A DNA stretch of 64,000 bases from Penicillus capitatus (taxonomy: Eukaryota > Chlorophyta), in NCBI GenBank assembly GCA_965649825.1, contig OZ287696.1:124001-188000 (forward strand). The letters run 5' to 3'. Shown here piece by piece: positions 49,344 through 61,200 of this stretch. The stretch's first letter is position 1; each line of letters opens with the position of its first letter. The notes below the pieces were generated by a model. That model saw nothing but the letters and a program-made list of their open reading frames with translations, searched no databases and was not told the origin of the DNA. The position numbers and the translations under genes are program-made.

Positions 49344-51452
49344 TCAGGGGAAACTCCCATTTTCAATGTGAGAGATCAGCATCGAGACAGAAGCTGTCAG
49401 CAACGGACAGCGATTGGCATCTTGGATGACGATCACCCGGATGTCTCCCGGGACACGCGAACCTTCGTCCGTGCACTCCACCCGAACAGTAGAACGATAC
49501 ACCGGACCTGAGATGAGCCAGGGAAGCTTCAGATGTTTCTTTTCCAGGCAATAGAGTGCCGCATCAGCCGATAGACAGAGGGCCACGTTTTGCAAAACGG
49601 CGGCCTCTTTCTGATTTGTGAGCTCAAATTGCAGCCGGAACCTTCAACAGATCATGTCAACGGTGGCAGTTAGATGGTGCGTTAGGGGAGACATGGGGCC
49701 CAGGCCCTGGATCTCGGCATGGAGCTGCAGTTGGTGCTCCCTGTTCTCAGCAAATGGCCCTTCGCCATCCTTCAACAGCTTCGTGTAGGTTTTGATCGTT
49801 TCCAACCGAAGAGAGTGAAGCTGCTGCTGAAGAGAGAGATGCTGATCGCAGCGTGTATCGTGTTGGATCGTGTGGGAACGCTGTTCGATCTCTGACAGTC
49901 GATCTTTGTCCGAGGCTTCCGTGAAGTGTATGCCCTCCACAGCAAAGTGCCTGTTTAGAATCTAGGAATGCTCACTCTTTTGAGTTGAGACTAAAAAGAG
50001 TGAGAAAAGCGACTTTGATGTCGATGGCGCCGTTCTTGAAGACCGTTGCCAGGACACAGTCTTCTGTACCGTATCGTCCAAAGGCCACGCCAGAGATGCA
50101 CGATGGCATGCAGAAACGGTAAAGGAGGCGATGTTCGTGGTAGATAGACATCTGGCCATTCCGCAGCGCCACTGAAGAAACGTCACATCATCTCACACAC
50201 GACAGGGCCTACCTAGCAAACAATTTACTGCTGCAGCCGGTATGTACATGGAGACAAGCGAGTGCACGGCACTCTCCATCTCCACAGAACCATTCTTTCG
50301 ACCATCTGGCCCATAGCAATGTATCGTATGAGGAAGACATGCAACCCAGAGCTTTGTCCCCACCATCACCATATCACAGCAAGGCGTCAACAACTGCTGG
50401 ATGGTTGTGGGATGTGAATGACTGTCTACACAGCAGTCACATCAAGTCACAGCAAACGATGTGACGGTTTGCCTCTGAGACACTGGATCAGACCGTCTCT
50501 GGTGCACGAGATGACGGATTGTGGTTGACAGGAGCAGAGATGAGCAAGGGGCTTTCCGATGAGGACTCGGAAAGACTCTTTGGTTCCGGTGGAATCCATC
50601 CACACCACAAAACCCAATTCTGTCCCTGCAGAGATAGCTCCATAGCAAAATGCGCCCCTCTCAAGAACGCACAGACCCAAAACGAGCTGGCCTTGTAAAC
50701 TGGTCTCGCTGTGGAGGACAGCGAGACATGTGATGACATCCCGACGGCAGAAATTCTGGATGTCGGTACGAAAGTTGGCCAAATGCTCTTCGAGCACAGC
50801 CAGTTGGTGTGACCGCTCCTTCTGGATCAGCACCTCGCGCGAAGCGGATGTCAACGGCCGATCTGCTTGACGGATCTCCTGCAGTCTCGTTATCCCTTGC
50901 TCGACGGCAAGACCCCCTGTACATTACACAGATGCCGCATATATGATGACCAAAGCTCCCATCTATGCCTTGTTTCATGCTCGACCAGATCTCTGCCTCT
51001 TCGTCATTAAAAGGCTCCTCCTGATGCACTGGCCCTTGCAACTCAAATCGATAGTGTGGCTGCATCTCTACAATGTAGGAAAGGTCATCTGCATATCCTG
51101 CCCCGCCTTTCTTGCCTTTGAAGTAATACAACAACTCGCCACCCGCGACAGCGATGATGCCCTGCCCGAGATCGGCCAATGCTGTGCTGTTGGATCGAAC
51201 AACGATTTCCCTTTCCATTTCCGTTCCGCTGAAGATTCTGAGTGCCCTCGTGACGGTCTGCGTGCCCCCTCCTTGCGAAGCAGAGCCTGCTTTTGCACCT
51301 CTATGCGTGTGAAGGGCGATGCATCTGTTTTGACGGTCATTCATGGGATCGGCCATCAGCAGATGATGTTTATTGTTAAGAAGGCACAGGTCACAGAACG
51401 TATCACGGAACACATCGATCCATACGGTTTGCTGCTTGACGAGCGCTTCCAT
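49344..51452 (-). CDS. BBS1: BBS1 (BBSome subunit)
   Basis: Multi-exon minus-strand gene. BBS1 is a beta-propeller subunit of the BBSome, the coat that moves membrane proteins in cilia. It starts at ATG 51452 (MEALVKQQTVWIDVF) and ends at 49344. Matching blocks: GIIAVAGGELLYYFKG and PHYRFELQGP; LVLGLCVLERGAF; LWVACLPHTIHCYGPDGRKN; SGVAFGRYGTEDCVL; LHAEIQGLGPMSPLTHHL; and the C-terminal GAE-like part NVALCLSADAALYCLEKKHL, VIVIQDANRCPLLTASVS. The FGRYGxED and QGLGP motifs are the most telling. Introns are short; one (about 50174-50214) contains GTGAGATGATGTGACG. The first exon is duplicated in truncated form at 55.3-55.6 kb. It shows, with CCDC39, that the organism builds cilia. Confidence 0.82.
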
Positions 51453-51867
51453 ATCTGACCAGTCAACGGGTCAAAACATGCAAAGCCACTCATTGGTTGA
51501 ATATCAGCCATAATGAATTTGTTAATGACGCTATCTGAAAGACAAATGTCAACAACAAGACTCAGTATCCCAGAATAGCCTGTCTAAACTCTTCGTAATC
51601 AATCATTCCGTTGCCGTCGCGATCCACCTCATCTGCAAGGCACGGGTGAAGGGGAGAAAGAACAAAGGGTAGTGGTGGTGGTCTTACCTAACACCTTTTC
51701 CAGATTCTCGACCACGCCGTAGCCCTTCAGGGCCTCTTTTAGCTCATCTCGTGTGATAAAGCCGGAGCCGTCGGTGTCGAAATGCTCGAAAGCTTGAATC
51801 AGATTCTCTTCTTTGGCGACGTTGGCGGCCGAAAGCGTCGCCGCCAGAAATTCGCTGTAGCTCACGG
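51161..51867 (+). repeat. 707-bp direct repeat, left copy
   Basis: Nearly identical to 55295-56001 (offset 4134). It spans the BBS1 first exon, the BBS1-CDPK intergenic border and the last exons of CDPK, and bounds a 3427-bp insertion together with the right copy. Confidence 0.92.
51562..51867 (-). pseudogene. CDPK 3'-end fragment
   Basis: Last two exons of CDPK, with EF-hand loops [12 protein letters not shown] and the terminal [12 protein letters not shown] then FRQAILGY. The sequence departs from CDPK at 51868, so there is no kinase domain attached. Confidence 0.85.
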
Positions 51868-51899
51868 CGACGGTAGCTCTTGTTCGCGTCGTCCTTCTT

Positions 51900-52450
51900 G
51901 CTCCCACTGGGCATTGTATGGGATAGTTACCAACTCGTAGCCCCCGGGTACATTAACTCTCTGGACTGCCTTTCGGTTGTAGCGACCCGGTGCATTCAAA
52001 GGGCACTGGGCAAACAAGTGCCCTGGCTGATTGCGTCTGAAACATCTTCTTTCCTCTTGTTGTCCGTACTGCCGTCCCTGCTGTGGGTTTTGTCTAACGT
52101 CCCTTATGACAGGTTGAACTCTCGCTGTATGCGGTGCTACCCTGGGAGTTGTTCTGTTCTCCGGAGGTGCTGTCCACTTGCAGAAATTCTTCCACTTTTG
52201 AGCACTGTATCCACCTTCACTTCATCGAGATTGAGATCCTGCAGGCCTTGCAGAAATTCTCGAGAAAAATGTTGTTTCAACACTCTCAGAAATCTTGCGT
52301 CCGAAATCTTGGGCGTCAGAGTCTTCCACTACCCGACAAGTCTGTCAACGAAGTCTTGGAGTCTTTCTTCTTGATATCGACGAACTTGCGTCAGTTCCTC
52401 GTAACTTTCAATCGAGTCTTTTATCTTTTCGCTTTTCCGCTGTTCTCAAG
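51900..52450 (-). pseudogene. Retrotransposon gag remnant
   Basis: The minus strand reads SYEELTQVRRYQEERLQDFV, DARFLRVLKQHFSREFLQGL and, further on in another frame, CFRRNQPGHLFAQC. The latter is a CCHC zinc knuckle in which the second cysteine has become arginine. Several stops and frame changes interrupt it. Possible upstream gag sequence continues to about 52760. It is not closely similar to the gag at 27.9 kb. Confidence 0.55.
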
Positions 52451-52779
52451 CTTGGGTTTTCTCTCCAACCATCTCCGCAAGAATTGGTATGTGGCCCACA
52501 GTTTCAACACCAACCACACAGAGTTTTTGATGGCGCTCGGTACGGTACAGATCGTGTTGAATGCCGTGAAGGTCGACATAGACTTTGGCATAAGGTCTCC
52601 TTGATCCAAGTTATACCCCATCGGCCTACGATGTCAACTATGGGCTCATAGGATCCACGGAAAAGCAGACATAGACATTCTTTGAAGCAATGCCACGTCT
52701 CCGACGTAAATTCTGATTCCACATCGAAACTCCGCGGTCGCCTTTTCCCTACCTTTGCGGCCACAGCTTCCTCGACATT

Positions 52780-53304
52780 GTTGAGATATTCCGGCAGATT
52801 TTCAATCTCCTGCTCGTTCCGGTGTAGTGACTAGAGTATCTCCTTGTAGTTCATGTCGTTCGGCTTCATTTTCTGCTCAATGGTAGAATTCGTTCGCTTG
52901 CGCCGCAGCTGCACCAACCACGAATAGAAACAGAGCTGCTAAGGCATATAGAGTGCGTCGCATCGTGGATTGACGTTCGAAACCATGTCGCGCTCGCGGT
53001 AAACACAAGTACTTGAACGCAACGATCTTACAAGCCATAGATCGTATAGTGCCCCCATTGTATACTGCGATGTAACAACGGTCAATTAACCCCCATTTTT
53101 AATGATGATGTGTGACGGAGAGACTTCTCACGTCACTCACGGCACCTGCCGCTTACGCCTGGCCATGATGCTCGGCACGCACTTGCTCCAGCTCTTCACG
53201 AAATCTGGCGATATTGTCAGCTTCATTTCCTATGACCGGCCTCATGACAATCACACTTCCTGATGTCAGCCCGCCCTACATTACATTTATCGCTCTCGTG
53301 CCAT
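52780..53304. other. Intergenic, nothing recognised
   Basis: Between the gag remnant and the unknown minus-strand frames. It includes a short stretch on the minus strand that could encode a signal-like peptide near 52960-52890 (MRRTLYALAALFLFVVGAAA), but no following exon could be joined. Confidence 0.3.
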
Positions 53305-54623
53305 TCACTGTGGACATAGACGCACTTCTGCAACTGTAAGATGAAACATGCGAATCCGTGTGATGTCATTCTGCGGATGTACGCAAAAGAACGAGCATTC
53401 AAAGCCCCTCACTCGTCCGCCGAGTGCATAAATGTCTCCGAAGCAAACGGAGTGCAAAGGGGTTTCCTCGCGCACCAAGACACTGCCAAGGTATATCATC
53501 TTCCGTGCTTGAAGGTCAAGGAAGACGCAAAACAGAAGAACGCCAGCTTGCGGTCGATTGGCATCCGGAGAGGCCGCCACTCTGAAGAAGAAAGAGACTG
53601 TATCGATCGCATTCGGTCGGAGATCTTTGCAAAGCGAAGCCGGGAATGTGGAAGATGTCCATCGACGCACGTGCCGCAAAGTTCTCGCTGACCACTTGTT
53701 CGTTGAGAACGCGGACGGGGATTTGTGGCCTTGCTAGAGCATGTTGTTGCGGCACATATCCCTCGAGTACTGTCGGCGTAAGAAGCAATCCAATCTTCAG
53801 GTATTCGTTTTGCACGTATTCGTGCAAAGCTATATGCCCAAAACAGTACGAAGAGTAACTCAAAGGCGCCAAAGGGTCGTCGGATGGGACCACAGGATTA
53901 TCTAAAAACACACCTGAAGGTTTAGTAACTCTTGCAGAGGTTAAAAAACGTTACCAGCACGCAAACTAAAGTCTGGCGCATGCTGACGAACAAACAAGAT
54001 GCGACACCTCATCTCGGGAGGTTGGACACCTTCCAAATCACCGAATGTGCAGCGGAAATTAGATTGCTGCGCAAAATGACAATCCAAACGGACTCCCCTG
54101 TAAAAATGCAGTTCTCTTATTCGCGTCGTCAAAAGGTAGGAAGATACACTTACCATTCCCTTCCACGGAAGACAAGTCGGTCTGTCCAAAAAAACCGTCT
54201 GTACATTTGCGGTCTGAACCACAGCTGCAACACAGTCGCGATTCTGACTAAGGAATTGCATCTTCGATAAAAAGCTTACCACGAATCCGATCTCGTGCTC
54301 TCCCCGGAAGGTGCTAAAGCTCTCGCCTCGACTGAACAAGCATGCCTGTATACATATCTTGAATGAGTCTGGCGTTCTCCTTGTGAAAAACGTTGCTCCC
54401 CATTCGGCACCATGTCGCAGAAGAAACGATGGGCCCGCAGAAAAACTTCCTGGAGAAGAATCTCCAGCTTTAGATCGAATGCCCGAAACGAAATGATACC
54501 GTTGTCTTTTGGGAAGTTCACCGCCCAGCAGAATCGATACTGCTGTTGATTTCCTTGTATCTGAGAGGCCAGATGCCAAGAAACAATGATGTGATCAGGT
54601 CGTGTTCTGTGCAAACGTATCAA
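53305..54623 (-). CDS. Unrecognised gene, possibly multi-exon
   Basis: Three consecutive minus-strand open frames look protein-like rather than random. They include GAEWGATFFTRRTPDSFK and GEHEIGFVVSFLSKMQFL (54579-53941), KIGLLLTPTVLEGYVPQQHA (53911-53516) and GVLLFCVFLDLQARKMIYLG (53679-53305). Possible short introns occur at the borders (for example GTAAGC after GEHEIGFV, ending TGTACAG). I cannot settle exon joins, start or family. It lies wholly inside the 3.4-kb insertion, so it may have come with it. Confidence 0.3.
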
Positions 54624-54993
54624 CCTGTATTGAACAAAATGATCAGTAACGTTTAAAACGCGTTCGTCTTATGTCATGTGACTTACCAATCAAATCCAAG
54701 GAATCTTATCACTTGGGTGATGAAAACGTTGTACAGCACATCTTGCATGTTCGCGGCGGCAGATATCTAAACCAAAGGAGTGCTTAGGTCGATGAGCAAC
54801 AATACTACACGCATACATGAACTTCGCCAATGGATTCCTCAACCTGCACGCATTCGATTCTGAACGGAACACCATTCCAGTTTCCATCGACCGACGTCAC
54901 AATGTCTTCACGACATTACCCTTGCAACAGGCGTTTGACAAGAATTCTTACTGTGTGCAGCCATCAGGACTCCGAGTGGCAAGAGACGAAGAG

Positions 54994-55113
54994 CAGAGGG
55001 TTGGCTGAGGCACTGGGTGCGTCAGGAGAGCGGCAGAGGGTTGGCTGAGGCAGCTGGGTGCGTCAGGTGAGCGGCAGAGGGTTGGCTGAGGCGCTGTTTG
55101 CGTCAGGAGAGCG
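54994..55113 (+). repeat. Tandem repeat, about 40 bp x 3
   Basis: Three units starting CAGAGGGTTGGCTGAGGC, of 40, 41 and 39 bp, with a few differences. It lies just upstream of the SLC25A38 exon copy. Confidence 0.85.
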
Positions 55114-55129
55114 TCTGGCTGTAAAGACG

Positions 55130-55294
55130 GCAGTTCGCACAGAAAGAACGCAAATGTACGAACGATGATGCAGAACCGACGGATAAGAAGAGCAGGGCGT
55201 CGGCGATGTCCGAGCTACTGTCTGCAGGTTGTCGGCATCCGTTTGCAGGTAAGGAAACGGCATTCATCGAGTGAACCCTGACGACGTTGCGTAG
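55130..55294 (+). pseudogene. SLC25A38 exon 1 fragment
   Basis: Diverged copy of 44300-44445, covering the 5' leader (GTACGAACGA), exon 1 and the complete first intron (GTAAGG...GCGTAG). It breaks off one or two bases into exon 2, at CCT, where BBS1 sequence takes over. The coding frame is disturbed. Confidence 0.75.
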
Positions 55295-55586
55295 CCTGCC
55301 CGAGATCGGCCAATGCTGTGCTGTTGGATCGAACAACGATTTCCCTTTCCATTTCCGTTCCGCTGAAGATTCTGAGTGCCCTCGTGACGGTCTGCGTGCC
55401 CCCTCCTTGCGAAGCAGAGCCTGCTTTTGCACCTCTATGCGTGTGAAGGGCGATGCATCTGTTTTGACGGTCATTCATGGGATCGGCCATCAGCAGATGA
55501 TGTTTATTGTTAAGAAGGCACAGGTCACAGAACGTATCACGGAACAAATCGATCCATACGGTTTGCTGCTTGACGAGCGCTTCCAT
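55295..55586 (-). pseudogene. BBS1 first-exon fragment
   Basis: Copy of the BBS1 start (MEALVKQQTVWIDLF, one residue changed) cut off after ALADLGQ by the junction with the carrier exon fragment. Confidence 0.85.
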
Positions 55587-56001
55587 ATCTGACCAGTCAA
55601 CGGGTCAAAACATGCAAAGCCACTCATTGGTTGAATATCAGCCATAATGAATTTGTTAATGACGCTATCTGAAAGACAAATGTCAACAACAAGACTCAGT
55701 ATCCCAGAATAGCCTGTCTAAACTCTTCGTAATCAATCATTCCGTTGCCGTCGCGATCCACCTCATCTGCAAGGCACGGGTGAGGGGGAGAAAGAGCAAA
55801 GGGTAGTGGTGGTGGTCTTACCTAACACCTTTTCCAGATTCTCGACCACGCCGTAGCCCTTCAGGGCCTCTTTCAGCTCATCTCGTGTGATAAAGCCGGA
55901 GCCGTCGGTGTCGAAATGCTCGAAAGCTTGAATCAGATTCTCTTCTTTGGCGACGTTGGCGGCCGAAAGCGTCGCCGCCAGAAATTCGCTGTAGCTCACG
56001 G
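55295..56001 (+). repeat. 707-bp direct repeat, right copy
   Basis: Partner of 51161-51867. It continues without a break into the intact CDPK gene on its right. Confidence 0.92.
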
Positions 56002-58065
56002 TACCATTGCCATCCATATCGGCAGCCTAGAGATGTCATCTAGTCTCACGCTGTCTGTTTGTATGAACAGGCACACTTTGAGTATCTTTTCGAATTCCTC
56101 CAGGGGCATCTTTCTGCTCTGTCCGGCATAAGCGTTACGCAGTTCCTCTGCTGAGATGTTGCCGCTGTTGTCGACATCCATATTCTTGAACATGTTGCTC
56201 AGCCCTTCGATCTCGTCCATCGGCAGATTCTCGGCGATCACTTTCCGTGCGACTTGCTGAAGACGATTCATTCCCGCAAATTCACGGACGCGGCTCTGGA
56301 CGCCACTGATGACTTTATTTGGCGCCACACCATCCTCGTTGATCCATCTATAAAAAGTGTGACATGAGTGAGAAACGCATCGATGATGTGTCGGACAATG
56401 TACGTACTCATGTTCGAGCAGCTGTCGAGCCGTCCATCGTTTGTTCGGTTGATGTACGAGCATTTTCTGGATGCAATCGCGTCCCGCTTCCGAGATCTCT
56501 GGCCACGGCGGGCCTTCAAAATCGATGCCTCCTTTGAGAATGTTGTCAAACACTTCGTGCAAAGTGTCGCCGAGGAAGGGAGGATATCTAAGACATCACC
56601 ATCCACATGTCATGTAAAGGCCTCCGCATTCCATGAGTGAAGAGAGACCCAGTCAAGAGCATGAACATGACGACACCACAGCTCCAGATATCGGCCGAAT
56701 TTGTGTAGCTCCTTCTCAGCACTTCAGGAGCCACATAGTACTTACTCCCTACCAAATCTCTGCAGCCATTCAATGAGATAAAGAATGCGGCCAGATATGG
56801 CGGCTCCACCTGAAGAAGGCGCCCTTGCGGTAAAAGTTGGACAGGCCAAAGTCAATGGCCTTCAACCTTGTGAATGACCCATCTGTCCACAGAAAATTCT
56901 CTGGCTTGATATCACGGTGAATGACACCTGGAGGCAACAAAGCTGTCCGTTATGAAGGCACGATAGGGAAGAGGCATGGACGGACCCATGTTGTGACAGT
57001 GTGCTGCGACGGTCAGTATCGTTCGCATGACGCCGGCGGCATCCTTCTCGGTATAGGATCCGGCAGCGATGATGTGGTCAAAGAGCTCTCCCCCTGTTAA
57101 GGCAATCAGATCACGAAGAATACGTGACGTCGTTTTGCATACCCTTACAGAGATCCATCACTAGATGGACGTTATTGCGGTCTTCGTAGACGCCGTACAG
57201 TTCAATGATATTTGGATGTCCCCTCAAATGATACATGACCTGCAGCATGGGGACGAGGTCGGAAGGGGAGGATCAGGGTAGCAGCTTTCTCTACTTCGAT
57301 TTCTTTTTTCATGTCTTCGACGTCCTGTCGTCTCGTAAGCTTCGCTTTCGATATGGACTTGCATGCAAATTCCTCTCGCGTTTCTCGGTTGATCACCTTG
57401 TCACATCAGAAAAGAATGAGATGATCCTCTCACCTTTGCTTGATGTCACACTTTGCGAACAATACTCGTCGAACCGCGTCCCAAGATCGACCCAAATTCG
57501 TAGAGAGAACGGATTTCCGGCGTCGGTTTTCCTGAACAGAGATCATCAAATCACATCTCACTCTTTTCTGATGTGACAGCCAGTACCTAAGAGCCGACGA
57601 TATGGCCTGTCATATGTCGGCTTTATCTGTGGCGCTTCTGGATAATGCTCCGGTCCCTATACACCAACCAAACTCAACGCCGCTCTTCCTTTGTCTACAC
57701 CCTCACCGAGATAGCACTGCCAATGGACGGCTGTGAGACAACGACTTGGGGAGCCGGAGTCGAGACATTGATCGTATAGTTTGGGTCTCCTGCTGCTGAC
57801 GACATCGTCGAATTTCCAGGAGCATAAGTTGCAGGGGCGTAGGTATAGTGAGGATGAAGACCCTGTCAGGTGTTGGGGGCAAAAGGGAGTGGTGGTTAAG
57901 GAACGCGACCTGTGAGCCCGAGGGCGGACCCGAAGGCACGCGTTCGTATTTTCCGCGGCGGTTGTCACCCTCACTCCATTCCAATTCGCAGCAGCATCCA
58001 AAGAAACAGTCAATACAGTTTCGCAGCCATGGCTTTGCGCCTTTGATGCGTGGCAAACTTGACAT
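55696..58065 (-). CDS. Calcium-dependent protein kinase (CDPK)
   Basis: Ser/Thr kinase fused to a calmodulin-like domain, typical of plants and alveolates. Start ATG 58065 ([16 protein letters not shown]), stop 55698-55696, about eleven exons. The N-terminal region has [11 protein letters not shown], a likely palmitoylation cluster, but no Gly at position 2 for myristoylation. Then a Pro/Tyr/Ser-rich linker, the Gly loop [21 protein letters not shown] (catalytic Lys), [37 protein letters not shown] and [10 protein letters not shown]. An autoinhibitory junction ([20 protein letters not shown]) precedes four EF-hands: [36 protein letters not shown] and [12 protein letters not shown], all with canonical Asp/Glu ligands. 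All parts needed for calcium-regulated activity are present. Head-to-head with the nucleotidyltransferase (191 bp). Confidence 0.9.
57398..57452 (-). other. CDPK intron with introner-like motif
   Basis: 55-nt intron GTGTGACATC...GATGTGACAAG between the Gly-loop exon (IVRK) and VINRETREE. On the plus strand it contains GTCACATCAGAAAAGAATGA, the inverse of the block in the neighbouring intron. Confidence 0.6.
57532..57586 (-). other. CDPK intron, inverted motif
   Basis: 55-nt intron GTACTGGCTGTCACATCAGA...CTGTTCAG. Here the same block lies in the opposite orientation relative to transcription. Confidence 0.6.
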
Positions 58066-58256
58066 TTCAAGAAAACGAACGTACACACCGATTGTCTACC
58101 AATCACTTCGGTCGATTGCTTGTGTGTTCGTGCGTTCGCCGAGAGAATGTTTGTTCGTTGCGCCGTTATTGTGCTTGTATACGCCACCGACCATCGCCAT
58201 CTTCCTACTCAGTGCCGTGTTTCTGTTCTTTAGTCGTTGTTTTCGTTTCGCGCCGG

Positions 58257-61200
58257 ATGCAAAGGACGACCAGCCGTCGTACTGGCGGCCTGGGGCGAGC
58301 GGAAGCGCCTCCTTTGAACGAGAGCGTCACCATTCCCCGCGCCCTGTCAGACCGTGTGAATCATCTCATTCAAGGCATACGTCCAGGACGGGCCTCCGAA
58401 CAAAGACGACACGGAATTGCTGATTACGTTCGACGTCTCATCGTCAAATGTTTCCAACCCGAACACAAAGCAAAAAATTTTTGACGTAACTCCCGTGTCC
58501 ACAATGACGCGCTCAGGTCGAGGCGTTTATGTTTGGTTCGGTGCCGCTTCGAACGTACTTACCTGATGGAGATATCGACGTATCCATCTTCTGTGAGGCA
58601 AAAGGTCTTCAGGTGGGTCGCACTCTTGAGGAAGGGGGTCCTGAGTCAGATGACAGGAAACGTGGTGCGATAAATTGTCGACAGTACTGGAGAGCGAGGC
58701 AGAAAGTCCAGATGCAGAGTTCAAAGTGGCGAACGTGTCCCTGATCAATGCAGAAGTGCGAGCATGGAAAGATGATGTGACACATGATTGTTGGGTGATG
58801 TGACAGGTGAAGCTACTGAAGTGCCTTGTCGATAACATCGTGGTGGACGTATCATTCAATCAGATCGGAGGTCTCTGCACCCTCAATTTTCTAGAAGCTA
58901 TGGATCGAAAAATCGGTGGGAAACATTTGTTCAAGAAGAGCATCATTCTGGTACAAAAGTGTGACCATTGTGTGAGAAATGATCATTGGCTGTACAGATC
59001 AAAGCCTGGTGTTATTACGAAAGCCGCGTTCTGGGAGCACAGCATTCATTGCTATCGACGTATGCTTTGGAAACGATGGTCCTGCACATTTTCAATGTCT
59101 ACCACTCCGAGCTCCAGACCCCCCTCGAAGTCCACAAATATCGCCGTTACGCGTAAGAGCATTCTAAGATCGCCGCTGCTGGTGTAGGTTCTGTATAAGT
59201 TTCTGATCGTATTTCATCATTTCCAGTGGGACGATTATTGCCTGACCCTGTCTGGACCTGTCAGTCTGAAAGACCTCGACATCAATTCAGGTGCATACAG
59301 CCGAGATCGCTGTTGGAAGTGTGAGATCAATGTGTGATGTGTTGTGGCAGTGAATGTTCCTACCGAGCATGGAAAGACGTTACTCATTCCGACGTTTATG
59401 AATGTTATGCTGGAATCCTATTCCTACACACCAGTTGTGCCTGCCAATAGCAAAGGACCTGGATACCCCAAATACATGAACATCATGGATCCATTACTAC
59501 ACAGCAATAATCTCGGACGCAGCGTCTCCAAAACGAGCGAGATTCGCATTCGTAATGCGTTTGGCCATGGAGCGCGTCTTCTGAATCAGATCTTCAAAAA
59601 AGCAAGCGCCAACTGGATACATTCTCTTTGCTGATCTGTGTGGCGTGATGTGTATGTGTAGGAGATCACAGAGGCGACCGACGTGCTGGATCAGTTTTTC
59701 AAGAATACATGGCTGGCTCAACAGCGACCGAGATCATCCCCACAACCCCAGATCCCTCGTCCTCAGCCCACACAGGCAATGCCATACAGTGCTCCTGCCG
59801 CAAAAACCGGAAACGGATTGCTGGATCTACTGAAGGAGCCGCATAAAGATCTGACCGAGATGCACGAACGCGATGCCATCTCGCATCTTTATAGCATTGC
59901 TGGATACCATGGAGGAGGACCCCCTGCAAACGGCACTCTGCCTGTCCAAGTCGCTGCGACGATGGGAACTGCCTTTCCACCACCTCCGCCTCGAGGGCCA
60001 GAGGACAAACCTGCCGCACAAACGGCCGCTCTTCGGGGGTCCGAAATGGAAAAGCTTGGCAGGCAGCTCCATGCTGCACAGCATCTACGGAATCCGTTGG
60101 AGATGCCATCTGCAAAGAACGAAGCGGGGGCACAACAAGCTTTCAATGCATTTGCCCAGGCACACCTCGAACTCGCCTCCGCTTATCAGACGTCCATCTA
60201 CAATCCCTACCATCCTGTCAAGTTCCTCCCCCAGCAGAACGCAGCGCATTTGCAGAGAGGTCGTATGGAAGGCGGACTCCAGAGGACGCGTTCGGAGCCC
60301 AATATCGGCGATCTCTGTCCAAAGAAGAAGGACAAGAGTACAGTGAAGCGCTATCAGGCTCCGTTCCATGTTCAGCATCCCAAGACATTTACTTCGCAGC
60401 CTCTGGCGGATGAGGAACATAAAGTCATGAAGCCCAAGGAGCAACCATCTCCCGTTCAGAAGCAGACGTCGACAGGTGGATCTGTTCTTTGTGCCAAGGC
60501 ACTGGACGTTTTGAGACCGCTTCCCGGAAAGAAGGAGAAACCGACCTCCGTTGTCAGCAGCCTCGAACAACTGAAACTGAAAGACGATGTGCTGGAGAAA
60601 CTAAATGTAATGGAAAGAAGACGCAAGGCAGCGGAGAAGGAAAAAAATTCAGAGAGCTCTGAAGGTGAAAAGGACCCTCCTCCGTGCCGCGACACGGACG
60701 AGACTTCTTCCAAAGAGACAGAGACGAAGGAGGAAACCACAGCAACAGCTGAAAAGACAAGATCTGGAACAGCAGATGTGCCAAAATCGATGCTGCCGAC
60801 ACACAGCGATGTCCATGATCAGTCGATCGTGATCGGAGAGCCACCCGAGCCGCCATCTGTGGATTATCATCAACGCATGGACCGTGGTGAGTTTTTTGCG
60901 GCACCCCGTTCCTTGAATCGTCGATCGGGTCGTCCATTTGATTTGCATCACACCAACATGCACTCTGCGGAAATGCGCAATTCTTTGTTTCAAATGGCCC
61001 AGGGACAGCGACAGCAGCTTACGAGGATGGGCCTGGGCGAGCGGCAGATGCAGGCAACTGTTGAGATGCGGCCAAACGGCGAACTCGTGCCGTCATTTAC
61101 GCCTGTCTATCCTTACATCTTCAATGCCGCAGCAGGGAATCAATTCTCTCAGACGCCACTGTACGGTATTCTCTCGGCACAGGGAGATCTCACAGCTGCT

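Larger units (their letters stand above)
51868..55294. other. 3.4-kb insertion between BBS1 and CDPK
   Basis: Sequence found only between the two 707-bp direct copies. It contains a gag remnant, an unrecognised minus-strand gene, a 40-bp tandem repeat and a broken SLC25A38 exon. Both edges fall inside genes: CDPK on the left, BBS1 on the right. Confidence 0.75.
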
